Assembly (NCBI GenBank): GCA_036564345.1
Contig: DATCOZ010000324.1
Span: forward strand, 1-8,052
Length of the DNA stretch: 8,052 nucleotides
Direction: 5' to 3'
Source of the DNA: UBA6019 sp036564345
GTDB lineage: Bacteria; Chloroflexota; Dormibacteria; Dormibacterales; Dormibacteraceae
Part shown: piece after piece, positions 1 through 6,588 of the stretch
Numbering within the stretch: position 1 is the first letter of the stretch
Layout: each line of letters opens with the position of its first letter
Translations under genes and position numbers: made by a program
The notes under the pieces: model-generated
Told to the model about the DNA's origin: nothing
What the model saw: the letters and a program-made list of their open reading frames with translations, nothing else
Database searches by the model: none

Positions 1-861
1 GCCATGGGGTCGATCGCGAGGCTCGGCTCGCCGGAGCAGAAGCGGCGCTGGCTCCCCGCCATGGCCCGGCTCGAGAAGATCGGGGCGTTCGCGCTGACCG
101 AGCCCGACCACGGCTCCGACTCGCTGCTGCTGGAGACGACCGCCGTCCGCGACGGCGACCATTACGTCCTCAACGGGTCGAAGCGCTGGATCGGGAACGG
201 CAGCATCGCCGACCTGGTGATCGTCTGGGCCCGCGACGAGAAGGGCGGCGTCGGCGGCTTCGTCGTCGAGCGCCCGGCTGACGGCTACGAGGCGCGCGTC
301 ATGACCGGCAAGCTGTCGAAGCGGGCGGTCTGGCAGGCCGAGATAACGCTCGAGAACGTCCGGGTGCCGGTCGCCAACCGGCTTGCCAGGTCGCGCACCT
401 TCAAGGACACCGGGACCGTGCTGACGGCGACGCGCTACGGGGTCGCCTGGGACGCCCTCGGCCACGCCCTCGCCTGCTACGAGGCGGCGCTCACCTACGC
501 GAAGGAGCGGGTCCAGTTCGGCAAGCCGCTGGCCGGCTTCCAGCTGGTCCAGAACCAGCTGGCCTGGATGCTCGCCGAGATCACCGCCATGCAGCTGCTC
601 TGCCACCGCCTGAGCGTGCTCGCGGCGAAGGGCAAGGTGACGCCCGGGATGGCGTCGATCGCGAAGATGAACAACGCCCGCAAGGCGCGCGCCATCGCGG
701 CCGGCGCTCGGGAGATCCTGGGCGGCAACGGGATCCTGCTCGACTACCACGTCGCCCGCCACCAGGCGGACATGGAGGCGGTCTTCACCTACGAGGGGAC
801 GGACAGCATCCAGTCTTTGATCGTCGGCAAGGAGATCACGGGGGAGCAGGCTTTCGCCTAG
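1..861 (+). CDS. Acyl-CoA dehydrogenase, glutaryl-CoA dehydrogenase/ACX4-like, 5' partial
   Basis: The reading frame is open from base 1 and ends at TAG 859-861, so the gene begins upstream and about 286 C-terminal residues are visible of an expected 390-440. FAD-dependent acyl-CoA dehydrogenases oxidise acyl-CoA thioesters to enoyl-CoA. Counting from the Met at base 4, the middle beta-domain motif FALTEPDHGSD is at residues 29-39, KRWIGN follows at about 59, the C-terminal helical domain has RVQFGKPLAGFQL and AREILGGNGI, and TYEGT carries the probable catalytic base Glu264. The segments ATRYGVAWDALG and VGKEITGEQAF recall glutaryl-CoA dehydrogenase, while KRWIGN, FKDTGTVL and TPGMASIAK recall the plant ACX4-type branch. 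The substrate is therefore uncertain. The N-terminal Arg that binds the glutaryl carboxylate in true glutaryl-CoA dehydrogenases lies outside the window. It is probably a separate transcription unit from trp, being 84 bp away and functionally unrelated. Confidence 0.9.
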   Translation, partial: AMGSIARLGSPEQKRRWLPAMARLEKIGAFALTEPDHGSDSLLLETTAVRDGDHYVLNGSKRWIGNGSIADLVIVWARDEKGGVGGFVVERPADGYEARVMTGKLSKRAVWQAEITLENVRVPVANRLARSRTFKDTGTVLTATRYGVAWDALGHALACYEAALTYAKERVQFGKPLAGFQLVQNQLAWMLAEITAMQLLCHRLSVLAAKGKVTPGMASIAKMNNARKARAIAAGAREILGGNGILLDYHVARHQADMEAVFTYEGTDSIQSLIVGKEITGEQAFA

Positions 862-877
862 CGGCGCGACGCTATTT
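859..877 (+). terminator. Weak hairpin with short T run after the acyl-CoA dehydrogenase gene
   Basis: TAGCG (859-863) can pair with CGCTA (870-874) across a 6-nt loop, followed by TTT (875-877). The stem starts at the stop codon. Five pairs and three T residues are weak for an intrinsic terminator, so this is only a possible one; read-through into trpE is not excluded. Confidence 0.2.
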
Positions 878-879
878 GC

Positions 880-885
880 TAGAGT
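880..885 (+). promoter_or_regulatory. Candidate -10 box upstream of trpE
   Basis: TAGAGT at 880-885 matches TATAAT at four of six positions and sits in the only AT-richer patch (872-885) of the 84-bp gap before trpE. No convincing -35 hexamer is found 16-18 bp upstream. If used, transcription would begin near 892 and leave a 5' leader of about 50 nt, too short for a classical attenuator or T-box. The operon promoter may instead lie inside the upstream gene. Confidence 0.25.
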
Positions 886-934
886 GACGGCTCCGTGCCC
901 GGGCCGCGAGAGCTCGGGGCGAGTTCCAGGCGAG

Positions 935-940
935 AAGGAG
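935..940 (+). promoter_or_regulatory. Ribosome binding site of trpE
   Basis: AAGGAG at 935-940 is a near-perfect Shine-Dalgarno sequence, 5 nt before ATG 946. It decides the trpE start against an in-frame GTG at 895, which would add 17 poorly conserved residues and has no such site. Confidence 0.85.
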
Positions 941-945
941 ACCAG

Positions 946-2358
946 ATGAGCACCACTCCCTCCGAAGAGGAGGCGCGCGAGTACGCGCGGCGCTACCGGC
1001 TGATCCCGCTCCAGCGAGAGCTGCTTGCCGACCTGCTGACCCCGGTCCGCGCCTACTCGCTGCTCTGCCCGCCGGGGTCGCGCGGCTTCCTGCTGGAGAG
1101 CGTCGAGGGCGGCGAGCGGCTGGCCCGCTTCTCCTTCATCGGCCACCGGCCGGAGCCGTTCGAGGTGGGGAATGGTGACCCGCTGCTGGCGCTCCGCGAA
1201 GTCGCCGAAGCCGAGGTGGCGCCGGTGGCCGGCCTGCCCCGCTTCCACGGCGGGGTGGTGGGGTTCCTCGGCTACGAGGTCGCCCGGCACTTCGAGCGGC
1301 TGCCTGCCGCCGCCGGGGAGTCGCCGGCGATGGGCGAGAGCGGCTTCCTCAAGGCCGAGGACCTGGCCGTCTTCGATCACGTGACCCACCGCCTCAAGCT
1401 GCTCACCATCCACCGGCCGGACCGCGAGGACTACGCGGCGGCGGTCGCCCGGCTGGACGAGATGGAACACCGCCTCGGCGCCGAGTCGCCGCCCGCCCAG
1501 GCCAAGCCGCACGCCAATGGGGCGACCTGGTCGTCGAACCTGAGCGAGGGCGCCTACTGCGCGATGGTCGACGCCGCGCGGGAGGAGATCCACGCCGGCG
1601 AGGCGTTCCAGGTCGTCCTTTCGCAGTGCTTCCGCAAGCCGCTCGGGGCTCGCCCGCTGGACGTCTACCGCTGCCTGCGCGCGCTCAACCCCTCGCCCTA
1701 CATGTACTACCTGGACCTCGGTGACGGGTCGCACATCGTGGGCACCTCGCCCGAGGTGCTGGTCCAGGTCGAGGACCGCCACATCCGCGTCCGCCCGCTG
1801 GCCGGGACGCGGCGCCGAGGCTCCGATCCGGTCGAGGACGCGGCGCTGGAGCGCGAGCTGCTGGCCGACCCCAAGGAGCGGGCCGAGCACGTGATGCTGG
1901 TCGATCTCGGCCGCAATGACGTCGGTCGGGTCGCGCGGCCGGGCACCGTGAGCGTCGATCGGCTGATGGAGGTCGAGCGCTACTCCCACGTGATGCACAT
2001 CTCGTCCACCGTCACCGGCGAGCTCGGCGAAGCCGCCACCGGCCTCGACGCGCTCCGCGCCGCCTTCCCCGCCGGCACCGTCTCCGGGGCGCCCAAGATC
2101 CGCGCGATGGAGATCATCGCGGAGCTCGAGCCCGACCGCCGCGGGCCCTACTCGGGCGCCTTCGGCTATGTCGGCTTCGGCGGCAACCTGGACATGGCGA
2201 TCACGCTCCGGACGGTCGTCATCGCGGGCGGCGAGGCCTTCGTCCAGGCCGGCGCCGGGATCGTGGCCGACTCGGTGCCGGAGCGCGAGTACCAGGAGAC
2301 GCTGGCCAAGGCGGGCGTCCTCTTCGAGGCCATCAAGCAGGCGGAGGCGATGCCGTGA
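946..2358 (+). CDS. trpE: Anthranilate synthase component I
   Basis: TrpE converts chorismate to anthranilate in the cytoplasm, using ammonia delivered by TrpG; it is the committed step to tryptophan. The 470-residue product is slightly short for the family (about 490-520). The N-terminal domain has LLES at 49-52, and NPSPYMYYL lies at 248-256; both correspond to the allosteric Trp-binding site of characterised TrpE proteins, so feedback inhibition is likely retained. The chorismate-binding domain shows IVGTSPE (264-270), RPLAGTRRRG (283-292), HVMLVDLGRND (315-325), YSHVMHI (346-352), FPAGTVSGAPK (374-384), and QAGAGIVADS (434-443). These motifs favour TrpE over the related aminodeoxychorismate synthase PabB, and the trp neighbours confirm it. 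The start is ATG 946, set by a strong Shine-Dalgarno sequence. The stop TGA overlaps the GTG of trpG in a GTGA quartet, indicating translational coupling of the two subunits. Confidence 0.97.
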   Translation: MSTTPSEEEAREYARRYRLIPLQRELLADLLTPVRAYSLLCPPGSRGFLLESVEGGERLARFSFIGHRPEPFEVGNGDPLLALREVAEAEVAPVAGLPRFHGGVVGFLGYEVARHFERLPAAAGESPAMGESGFLKAEDLAVFDHVTHRLKLLTIHRPDREDYAAAVARLDEMEHRLGAESPPAQAKPHANGATWSSNLSEGAYCAMVDAAREEIHAGEAFQVVLSQCFRKPLGARPLDVYRCLRALNPSPYMYYLDLGDGSHIVGTSPEVLVQVEDRHIRVRPLAGTRRRGSDPVEDAALERELLADPKERAEHVMLVDLGRNDVGRVARPGTVSVDRLMEVERYSHVMHISSTVTGELGEAATGLDALRAAFPAGTVSGAPKIRAMEIIAELEPDRRGPYSGAFGYVGFGGNLDMAITLRTVVIAGGEAFVQAGAGIVADSVPEREYQETLAKAGVLFEAIKQAEAMP

Positions 2359-2927
2359 GCGCACCCCGTATCGCCCTGATCGACAACTACGACTCCTTCA
2401 CCTACAACCTCTTCCAGTACCTGTCCGAGCTCGGGGCGACCGCCGAGGTCCATCGCAACGACGCGGTCACCGTCGCGGACCTGCGCGGCTACGACGCGCT
2501 GGTCATCTCCCCCGGGCCGGGCGACCCGGACGACGCGGGCGTCTCGCTGGAGGCGATACGCGACCTCAGCGGGACGCTGCCGATCCTGGGTGTCTGCCTC
2601 GGCCACCAGTGCCTGGGCCAGGCATTCGGCGGGATCGTGGCCCGGTATCGCCCGATGCACGGGATGACGAGCTGGGTCCACCACGACGGCCGGCCGCCCT
2701 TCACCGGGCTGCCCGTCCCGTTCGAGGCCACCCGATACCATTCGCTGGTGGTCGAACGCAACTCGATTCCGCGCGAGCTCGAGGTCTCGGCCTGGACCCA
2801 CGACGGGGTCGTCATGGGCCTTCGTCACCGCGACCACCGCACCTACGGCGTCCAGTTCCACCCCGAGTCGGTGCTGACCATCGAAGGGAAGCGGCTGCTC
2901 CAGAACTTCCTCAGTCTGGCGGCATGA
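2355..2927 (+). CDS. trpG: Anthranilate synthase component II (glutamine amidotransferase)
   Basis: TrpG hydrolyses glutamine and channels ammonia to TrpE. The protein has 190 residues, normal for an unfused class I amidotransferase. Visible motifs are IDNYDSFTYNL (9-19), the oxyanion segment SPGPGDP (52-58), the nucleophile elbow GVCLGHQ with Cys81, and QFHPES with His169 and Glu171 completing the triad. ATRYHSLVVER (125-135) is typical of TrpG/PabA. One departure is HGMTS at 102-106, where HGKTS is usual. The GTG start overlaps the trpE stop and has GGAGG at 2343-2347 seven nt upstream. It could also serve PabB as an amphibolic TrpG/PabA, which cannot be decided from sequence. Confidence 0.97.
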   Translation: MSAPRIALIDNYDSFTYNLFQYLSELGATAEVHRNDAVTVADLRGYDALVISPGPGDPDDAGVSLEAIRDLSGTLPILGVCLGHQCLGQAFGGIVARYRPMHGMTSWVHHDGRPPFTGLPVPFEATRYHSLVVERNSIPRELEVSAWTHDGVVMGLRHRDHRTYGVQFHPESVLTIEGKRLLQNFLSLAA

Positions 2928-3940
2928 TCGAGGCGATGGCCAAGCTGGTCAAGGGCCAGCACCTGACCGAGGCCGATGCGAGCGGGGCGATGCAGATGAT
3001 CGTCGACGGCGATGCCACGCCCTCCCAGATCGCCGGCTTCCTGATCGCGCTCCGGATCAAGGGCGAGACGGCCGAGGAGATCGCCGGCCTCGCCCGGACG
3101 CTGCGCGCCAACGCCACGCCGCTCGAGATCGACGGAAGCGACCTGCTCGACACCTGCGGCACCGGCGGCGACTCGCTCGGCACCTTCAACATCTCGACCC
3201 TCTCCGCGATCGTCTCGGCCGCCTGTGGCGCCCGGGTCGCCAAGCACGGCAACCGCGCCGCGTCCTCGGTCTGCGGCAGCGCCGACGTCCTCGAGGCGCT
3301 CGGGGTCAAGATCGACCTGGCGCCCGGTGCGATCGCCAGCTGCATCGACGAGGTCGGCATCGCCTTCCTCTTCGCGCCCATCTACCACCAGGGCTTCCGC
3401 TTCGCGGCGGTGCCGCGCCGCGAGCTCGGCGTCCGCACCGTTTTCAACATCCTCGGCCCGCTCTGCAACCCGGCCGGCGCCCGCCGCCAGGCGCTCGGGG
3501 TGGCCGACGCGGCGCTCGCCGGCCGGATGGCCGACGCGCTGAGGCGGCTCGGCGTCGAGCACGCCCTCGTCTTCCACGGCGCCGACGGGATGGACGAGCT
3601 GACGACCACCGGTCCGTCGCGGGTCATCGAGGTGGAGGACGGCCGCCAGCACGAGTACATCCTGGAGCCGGCCGAGCTCGGCCTCCCGATCGCCCCGCTG
3701 GAGACGATGCGGGGCGGCGGACCCGCGGAGAACGCCGCGATCGCCCGCGAGCTGCTCGGTGGCGCCAAAGGACCGAAGCGCGACGTCGTGTTGCTGAACT
3801 CGGCCGCGGCGCTCCGGGCGGCCGGCCTGGCCGGCGATTTCAAGGAGGGCATCGGCCTCGCCGCGGAGGCTCTCGACTCGGGTCGGGCCGGGGAGGTGTT
3901 GGAGAGGTGGGCGAAAGCCTCACAGGCCGTCCCAGCGTAA
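2924..3940 (+). CDS. trpD: Anthranilate phosphoribosyltransferase
   Basis: TrpD transfers phosphoribose from PRPP to anthranilate, giving phosphoribosylanthranilate. The 338-residue product is of standard length and not fused to TrpG. An N-terminal helical domain precedes the PRPP loop DTCGTGGDSLGTFNIST (76-92, GTGGD at 79-83). KHGNRAASS (107-115) forms part of the anthranilate/PRPP site, RRELGVRTVFNILGPLCNPAGA (165-186) carries the substrate-gating Arg165, and DGMDE (221-225) is the metal-binding acidic motif. The segment before Arg165 reads YHQGFRFAAVP where YHPAM(K/R)xVAxV is usual; His155 is retained. The start ATG 2924 overlaps the trpG stop as ATGA; no good Shine-Dalgarno sequence is present, so initiation is probably coupled to trpG translation. 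An open frame continues far upstream into trpE, but that is only a shadow. Confidence 0.97.
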   Translation: MIEAMAKLVKGQHLTEADASGAMQMIVDGDATPSQIAGFLIALRIKGETAEEIAGLARTLRANATPLEIDGSDLLDTCGTGGDSLGTFNISTLSAIVSAACGARVAKHGNRAASSVCGSADVLEALGVKIDLAPGAIASCIDEVGIAFLFAPIYHQGFRFAAVPRRELGVRTVFNILGPLCNPAGARRQALGVADAALAGRMADALRRLGVEHALVFHGADGMDELTTTGPSRVIEVEDGRQHEYILEPAELGLPIAPLETMRGGGPAENAAIARELLGGAKGPKRDVVLLNSAAALRAAGLAGDFKEGIGLAAEALDSGRAGEVLERWAKASQAVPA

Positions 3941-4731
3941 AAGCCACCATCCTCGAGGAGATCGTCGCCGAGACGCGCGCCGAGGTCGCCGAACGGCGCG
4001 CCCTCGTGCCCCAGGCGAAGGTCGAGCGGCAGGCGCAGGCGGCGCCCTCGATCCGCGACTTCAAGGCCGCGCTGCAGCGGCCGGAGCTGGCGGTGATCGC
4101 CGAGATGAAGTCGAAGTCGCCCAGCGCCGGCCAGCTGGCGGCCGGCGCCTACCGGCCGTCCGCCATCGCCGAGACCTATGCCAAGGCGGGTGCCGCGGCG
4201 CTCTCCGTGCTCACCCAGGGGAGCCGTTTCGGCGGGAAGCCCGAGCACCTCGCCCTGGCCCGCCAGGCGGTCCGCGTCCCCGTCCTCCGGAAGGATTTCG
4301 TCACCGACCCCTACCAGGTGTTCGAGGCACGGGCCTACGGTGCCGACGCGGTGCTCCTGATCGTCGCCGCGCTCGAGGAGGCGCAGCTGCGCGAGCTGCT
4401 GGCGCTGGTACGCCGGCTCGGTATGGCGGCGCTGGTCGAGATCCACACGACGCGCGAGCTCGACACGGCGATCGGCGTGGGCGCCGACATCGTCGGGATC
4501 AACCACCGCAACCTCAAGACGCTGACTGTCGACACCGGGCTGACGGCGCGCCTCCGCCCCCGCGTCCCCTCGGGAACCGTCCTCGTCTCGGAGAGCGGGA
4601 TCCGCGACGCCGGCGACGCGCGCCGGATGCGGGTGGCCGGGGCGGACGCGGTGCTGGTCGGCGAGGCTCTGATGCGGGCCGAGGATCCGCGGACGCTCAT
4701 CCGCGAGATGACCAAGCCGGAGCGGGAATGA
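3907..4731 (+). CDS. trpC: Indole-3-glycerol phosphate synthase
   Basis: TrpC closes the indole ring, converting the anthranilate deoxyribulotide CdRP to indole-3-glycerol phosphate. It is a single-domain (beta/alpha)8 barrel of 274 residues, not fused to TrpF. Catalytic segments appear in order: IAEMKSKSPSAG (64-75) with Glu66 and Lys68; LRKDF (127-131) with Lys129, the general acid; LVEIH (176-180) with Glu178; GINHRNLKT (197-205) with Asn199; and VSESGI (227-232) with Glu229 and Ser230. The family usually has Asn or Ser where His200 stands. GTG 3907 is the only plausible start in frame, with GGGAGG at 3891-3896. It lies 34 nt inside trpD, adding about 13 residues before the conserved first helix. 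The stop at 4729-4731 overlaps the ATG of a small ORF. Confidence 0.97.
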   Translation: MGESLTGRPSVKATILEEIVAETRAEVAERRALVPQAKVERQAQAAPSIRDFKAALQRPELAVIAEMKSKSPSAGQLAAGAYRPSAIAETYAKAGAAALSVLTQGSRFGGKPEHLALARQAVRVPVLRKDFVTDPYQVFEARAYGADAVLLIVAALEEAQLRELLALVRRLGMAALVEIHTTRELDTAIGVGADIVGINHRNLKTLTVDTGLTARLRPRVPSGTVLVSESGIRDAGDARRMRVAGADAVLVGEALMRAEDPRTLIREMTKPERE

Positions 4732-4835
4732 AGCTACGAAGCGCACCGAGCTGGAACTGGGTGACTGGATCGCCCCACCCTGCCCTCCCCACTTCGTGGA
4801 GAGGGGGAAAACAGCCCCCAGTGGTACGGACATGA
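4728..4835 (+). CDS. Small ORF bridging trpC and trpF (hypothetical)
   Basis: A 35-codon ORF begins with ATG 4728, which shares an ATGA quartet with the trpC stop, and ends with TGA 4833-4835, which shares an ATGA quartet with the probable trpF start at 4832. GGAG at 4719-4722 is 5 nt before the ATG, a good ribosome binding site, whereas trpF has none. The peptide starts MKLRSAPSWNWVTG and contains three Trp residues (9, 11, 24) plus the low-complexity stretch SPHPALPTSWRGGK encoded by the palindromic repeat. No known domain is recognisable. A functional peptide is doubtful. The likelier role, if any, is to carry ribosomes from trpC to trpF. It may be a remnant of the original trpF start displaced by repeat insertion. 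Confidence 0.4.
   Translation: MKLRSAPSWNWVTGSPHPALPTSWRGGKQPPVVRT
4771..4820 (+). repeat. Palindromic GC-rich intergenic element between trpC and trpF
   Basis: The segment contains CCCCACCCTGCCCTCCCC followed by a purine-rich GGAGAGGGGG arm. Bases 4783-4792 pair with 4796-4805 in nine of ten positions (one C-A mismatch at 4788/4800) around a TTC loop, a stable hairpin. GGGGG at 4803-4807 can alternatively pair with CCCCC at 4815-4819. The composition resembles dispersed palindromic intergenic repeats of the CCCCACCCTxxCCCTCCCC type that I recall from several high-GC genomes. With one copy visible, the repeat identity is an inference. No T-tract follows, so it is not a classical intrinsic terminator. 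Confidence 0.5.
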
Positions 4836-5449
4836 TCGATGAGGAAAGGCACACGCTGGTCAAGATCTGTGGCATCTGCGATGTCGATTCGGCGCTTGCC
4901 GCTGTTGAGGCCGGGGCTGATCTGCTTGGGTTTCAGTTCTGTGAGTCGAAGCGGCGGATCACTCCCGATGACGCGGTGAAGATCCTTGACGAGCTGCCCG
5001 ACGGGCCGGCGTTGGTGGGCGTCTTCATGGACCAGTCGCCGCGCGAGGTGAACTCGATCGCCGAGTTCCTGGGGCTCGACATCGTGCAGCTCCACGGCGG
5101 CGAGAAGCCCGGGTTCCCGAGCGAGCACATCGTGATGAAGGCGCTCAAGGTTCGCGACGGCGTGATCCCCGACGCCGACGGCTGGCCCGACCCGGTCCTG
5201 CTCGACTCCTGGTCGCTCGACTCAAGGGGAGGAACTGGCCACACCTGGAACTGGGAGACGGCCGAGGCGCTGACCGTCACCCGCCAGGTCTTCGTCGCCG
5301 GCGGGCTCAACCCGCTCAACGTCGGCTCCGTGATCCGCCGGCTTCGGCCCTACGGCGTCGACGTCTCGAGCGGGGTCGAGTCGGAGCCGCGCGTCAAGAG
5401 CCCGGCCCTGATCGGCGCCTTCATCGACGCGGTGAGGCGCCAGGCGTGA
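4832..5449 (+). CDS. trpF: Phosphoribosylanthranilate isomerase
   Basis: TrpF performs the Amadori rearrangement of phosphoribosylanthranilate to CdRP, the substrate of TrpC. The 205-residue (beta/alpha)8 barrel has KICGI (11-15) with catalytic Cys13, GADLLGFQF (28-36), VQLHG (85-89), LLDSW (123-127) with catalytic Asp125, GGTGHTWNW (133-141), the phosphate-binding segment VAGGLNP (155-161), and GVDVSSGVE (175-183). ATG 4832 is preferred over GTG 4796, because the latter lies in the repeat and would add 12 non-conserved residues. Neither start has a convincing Shine-Dalgarno sequence. Codon use in the first 52 codons is unusual for the window: about 16 end in A or T, against about five in the next hundred. 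The stop overlaps the trpB GTG as GTGA. Confidence 0.95.
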   Translation: MIDEERHTLVKICGICDVDSALAAVEAGADLLGFQFCESKRRITPDDAVKILDELPDGPALVGVFMDQSPREVNSIAEFLGLDIVQLHGGEKPGFPSEHIVMKALKVRDGVIPDADGWPDPVLLDSWSLDSRGGTGHTWNWETAEALTVTRQVFVAGGLNPLNVGSVIRRLRPYGVDVSSGVESEPRVKSPALIGAFIDAVRRQA

Positions 5450-6588
5450 AGGGCCGCTTCGGGATCTACGGCGGCCAGTACGTCCCCGAGACGCTGATGT
5501 CGCCGCTGGCGGAGCTGGAGGCGGCCTGGGACGAGGCGAAGGCGGACCCCGGCTTCACGGCCGACCTGGAACGGCACCGGAAGACCTTCATCGGGAGGCC
5601 GACGCCGCTCTACTTCGCCGAGCGACTCTCCGCCCACCACGGCAACCGTATCCACCTGAAGCGGGAGGACCTCTGTCACACCGGCGCCCACAAGGTCAAC
5701 AACGCGCTCGGCCAGGCGCTGCTGGCGGTCCGGATGGGGAAGCGGCGGATCATCGCCGAGACCGGCGCCGGCCAGCATGGTGTCGCGGTGGCCACCCTCT
5801 GCGCCCGCTTCGGCCTCGACTGCACCGTCTACATGGGTCGCGAGGACATGCGCCGGCAGGCCGTCAACGTGCAGCGGATGCGGCTCCTCGGAGCCGAGGT
5901 GCGGGAGGTGACGGCGGGCACGATGACCCTCAAGGACGCCACCTCGGAGGCGATCCGGGACTGGGTCAGCAACGTCCGGACCACCCACTACATCATCGGC
6001 TCGGCGGTCGGGCCTCACCCTTACCCGGAGATGGTGCGCGACCTCCAGCGGGTGATCGGCGACGAGGCGCGGGCGCAGTACCTGGAGGCCGAGGGGCGGC
6101 TGCCCGAGGTGGTCGTCGCCTGCGTCGGCGGCGGCTCCAACGCGATCGGCGTCTTCACCGCATTCGTCGCCGACGAGGACGTGCGGCTGGTCGGGGTGGA
6201 GGCGGGTGGAGCGGGTGTCGCGACCGGCAAGCACGCCGCCTCGCTGGTGGCGGGCCGGCCGGGCGTGCTCCACGGCGCGCTCTCCTACCTGCTCCAGGAC
6301 GCCGACGGCCAGGTATTGCCGACGCACTCGATCTCGGCCGGCCTCGACTACCCGGGCGTCGGCCCGGAGCACTCCTTCCTGCGCGACGCCGAGCGGGCCG
6401 AGTACCACGCCGTCGACGACGACGAGGCGGTGGCGGCGCTCCGCCTCTGCACCCGGCTGGAGGGAATCCTGCCCGCCCTCGAGCCCTCCCACGCGCTCCA
6501 CTTCGCGGGGTCGCTGAAGGACGCTCGGGTGCTGGTCTGCCTCAGCGGCCGGGGCGACAAGGACATGGACAACCTTGCTCAGGATTGA
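5446..6588 (+). CDS. trpB: Tryptophan synthase beta subunit
   Basis: TrpB is the PLP enzyme that condenses indole with L-serine to give tryptophan, working as an alpha2beta2 complex with TrpA. The 380-residue protein is slightly shorter than the usual 390-400. It has RFGIYGGQYVPETLM (4-18), HTGAHKVNNALGQ (78-90) with Lys83 forming the PLP Schiff base, ETGAGQHG (105-112) with catalytic Glu105, the PLP phosphate loop GGGSNA (228-233), GLDYPGVGPEH (299-309), and LSGRGDKD (366-373) contacting the cofactor ring. This is the standard, alpha-partnered TrpB1 type rather than TrpB2. The GTG start overlaps the trpF stop, with GGTGAGG at 5431-5437 eight nt upstream. The 3' end overlaps the called trpA start by 14 nt. 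Confidence 0.98.
   Translation: MKGRFGIYGGQYVPETLMSPLAELEAAWDEAKADPGFTADLERHRKTFIGRPTPLYFAERLSAHHGNRIHLKREDLCHTGAHKVNNALGQALLAVRMGKRRIIAETGAGQHGVAVATLCARFGLDCTVYMGREDMRRQAVNVQRMRLLGAEVREVTAGTMTLKDATSEAIRDWVSNVRTTHYIIGSAVGPHPYPEMVRDLQRVIGDEARAQYLEAEGRLPEVVVACVGGGSNAIGVFTAFVADEDVRLVGVEAGGAGVATGKHAASLVAGRPGVLHGALSYLLQDADGQVLPTHSISAGLDYPGVGPEHSFLRDAERAEYHAVDDDEAVAALRLCTRLEGILPALEPSHALHFAGSLKDARVLVCLSGRGDKDMDNLAQD

Noticed and set aside
895..945. Upstream GTG start extending TrpE by 17 residues
   Set aside because: No ribosome binding site precedes it, the residues are not family-like, and AAGGAG sits 5 nt before ATG 946.
2168..2923. Apparent 252-codon N-terminal extension of TrpD, suggesting a fusion
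   Set aside because: This stretch overlaps the ends of trpE and all of trpG in another frame and is Arg/Pro-rich noise. TrpD homology begins at ATG 2924, which overlaps the trpG stop.
4728..4835. Classical Trp attenuator between trpC and trpF
   Set aside because: The Trp codons and competing G-rich/C-rich pairings are suggestive, but there is no T-tract. A ribosome stalled at the WNW codons would not reach the hairpin, and the paired arms look repeat-derived. It is kept only as a weak option under the small ORF finding.
3382..4875. Long open frame on the minus strand (497 codons) opposite trpD, trpC and trpF
   Set aside because: It is antisense to three genes with complete catalytic motifs. 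Its translation is Arg/Gly/Ala/Ser-rich with no recognisable domain, as expected from reverse frames of very GC-rich genes.
4751..5255. Shared 11-mer CTGGAACTGGG at 4751-4761 and 5245-5255 (WNW codons in the small ORF and in TrpF)
   Set aside because: An 11-nt match in an 8-kb GC-rich window is expected by chance; the second copy encodes a normal TrpF segment.
5350..6501. Long minus-strand open frame (383 codons) opposite trpB
   Set aside because: A shadow of trpB with low-complexity, charged composition and no domain; trpB on the + strand is unambiguous.
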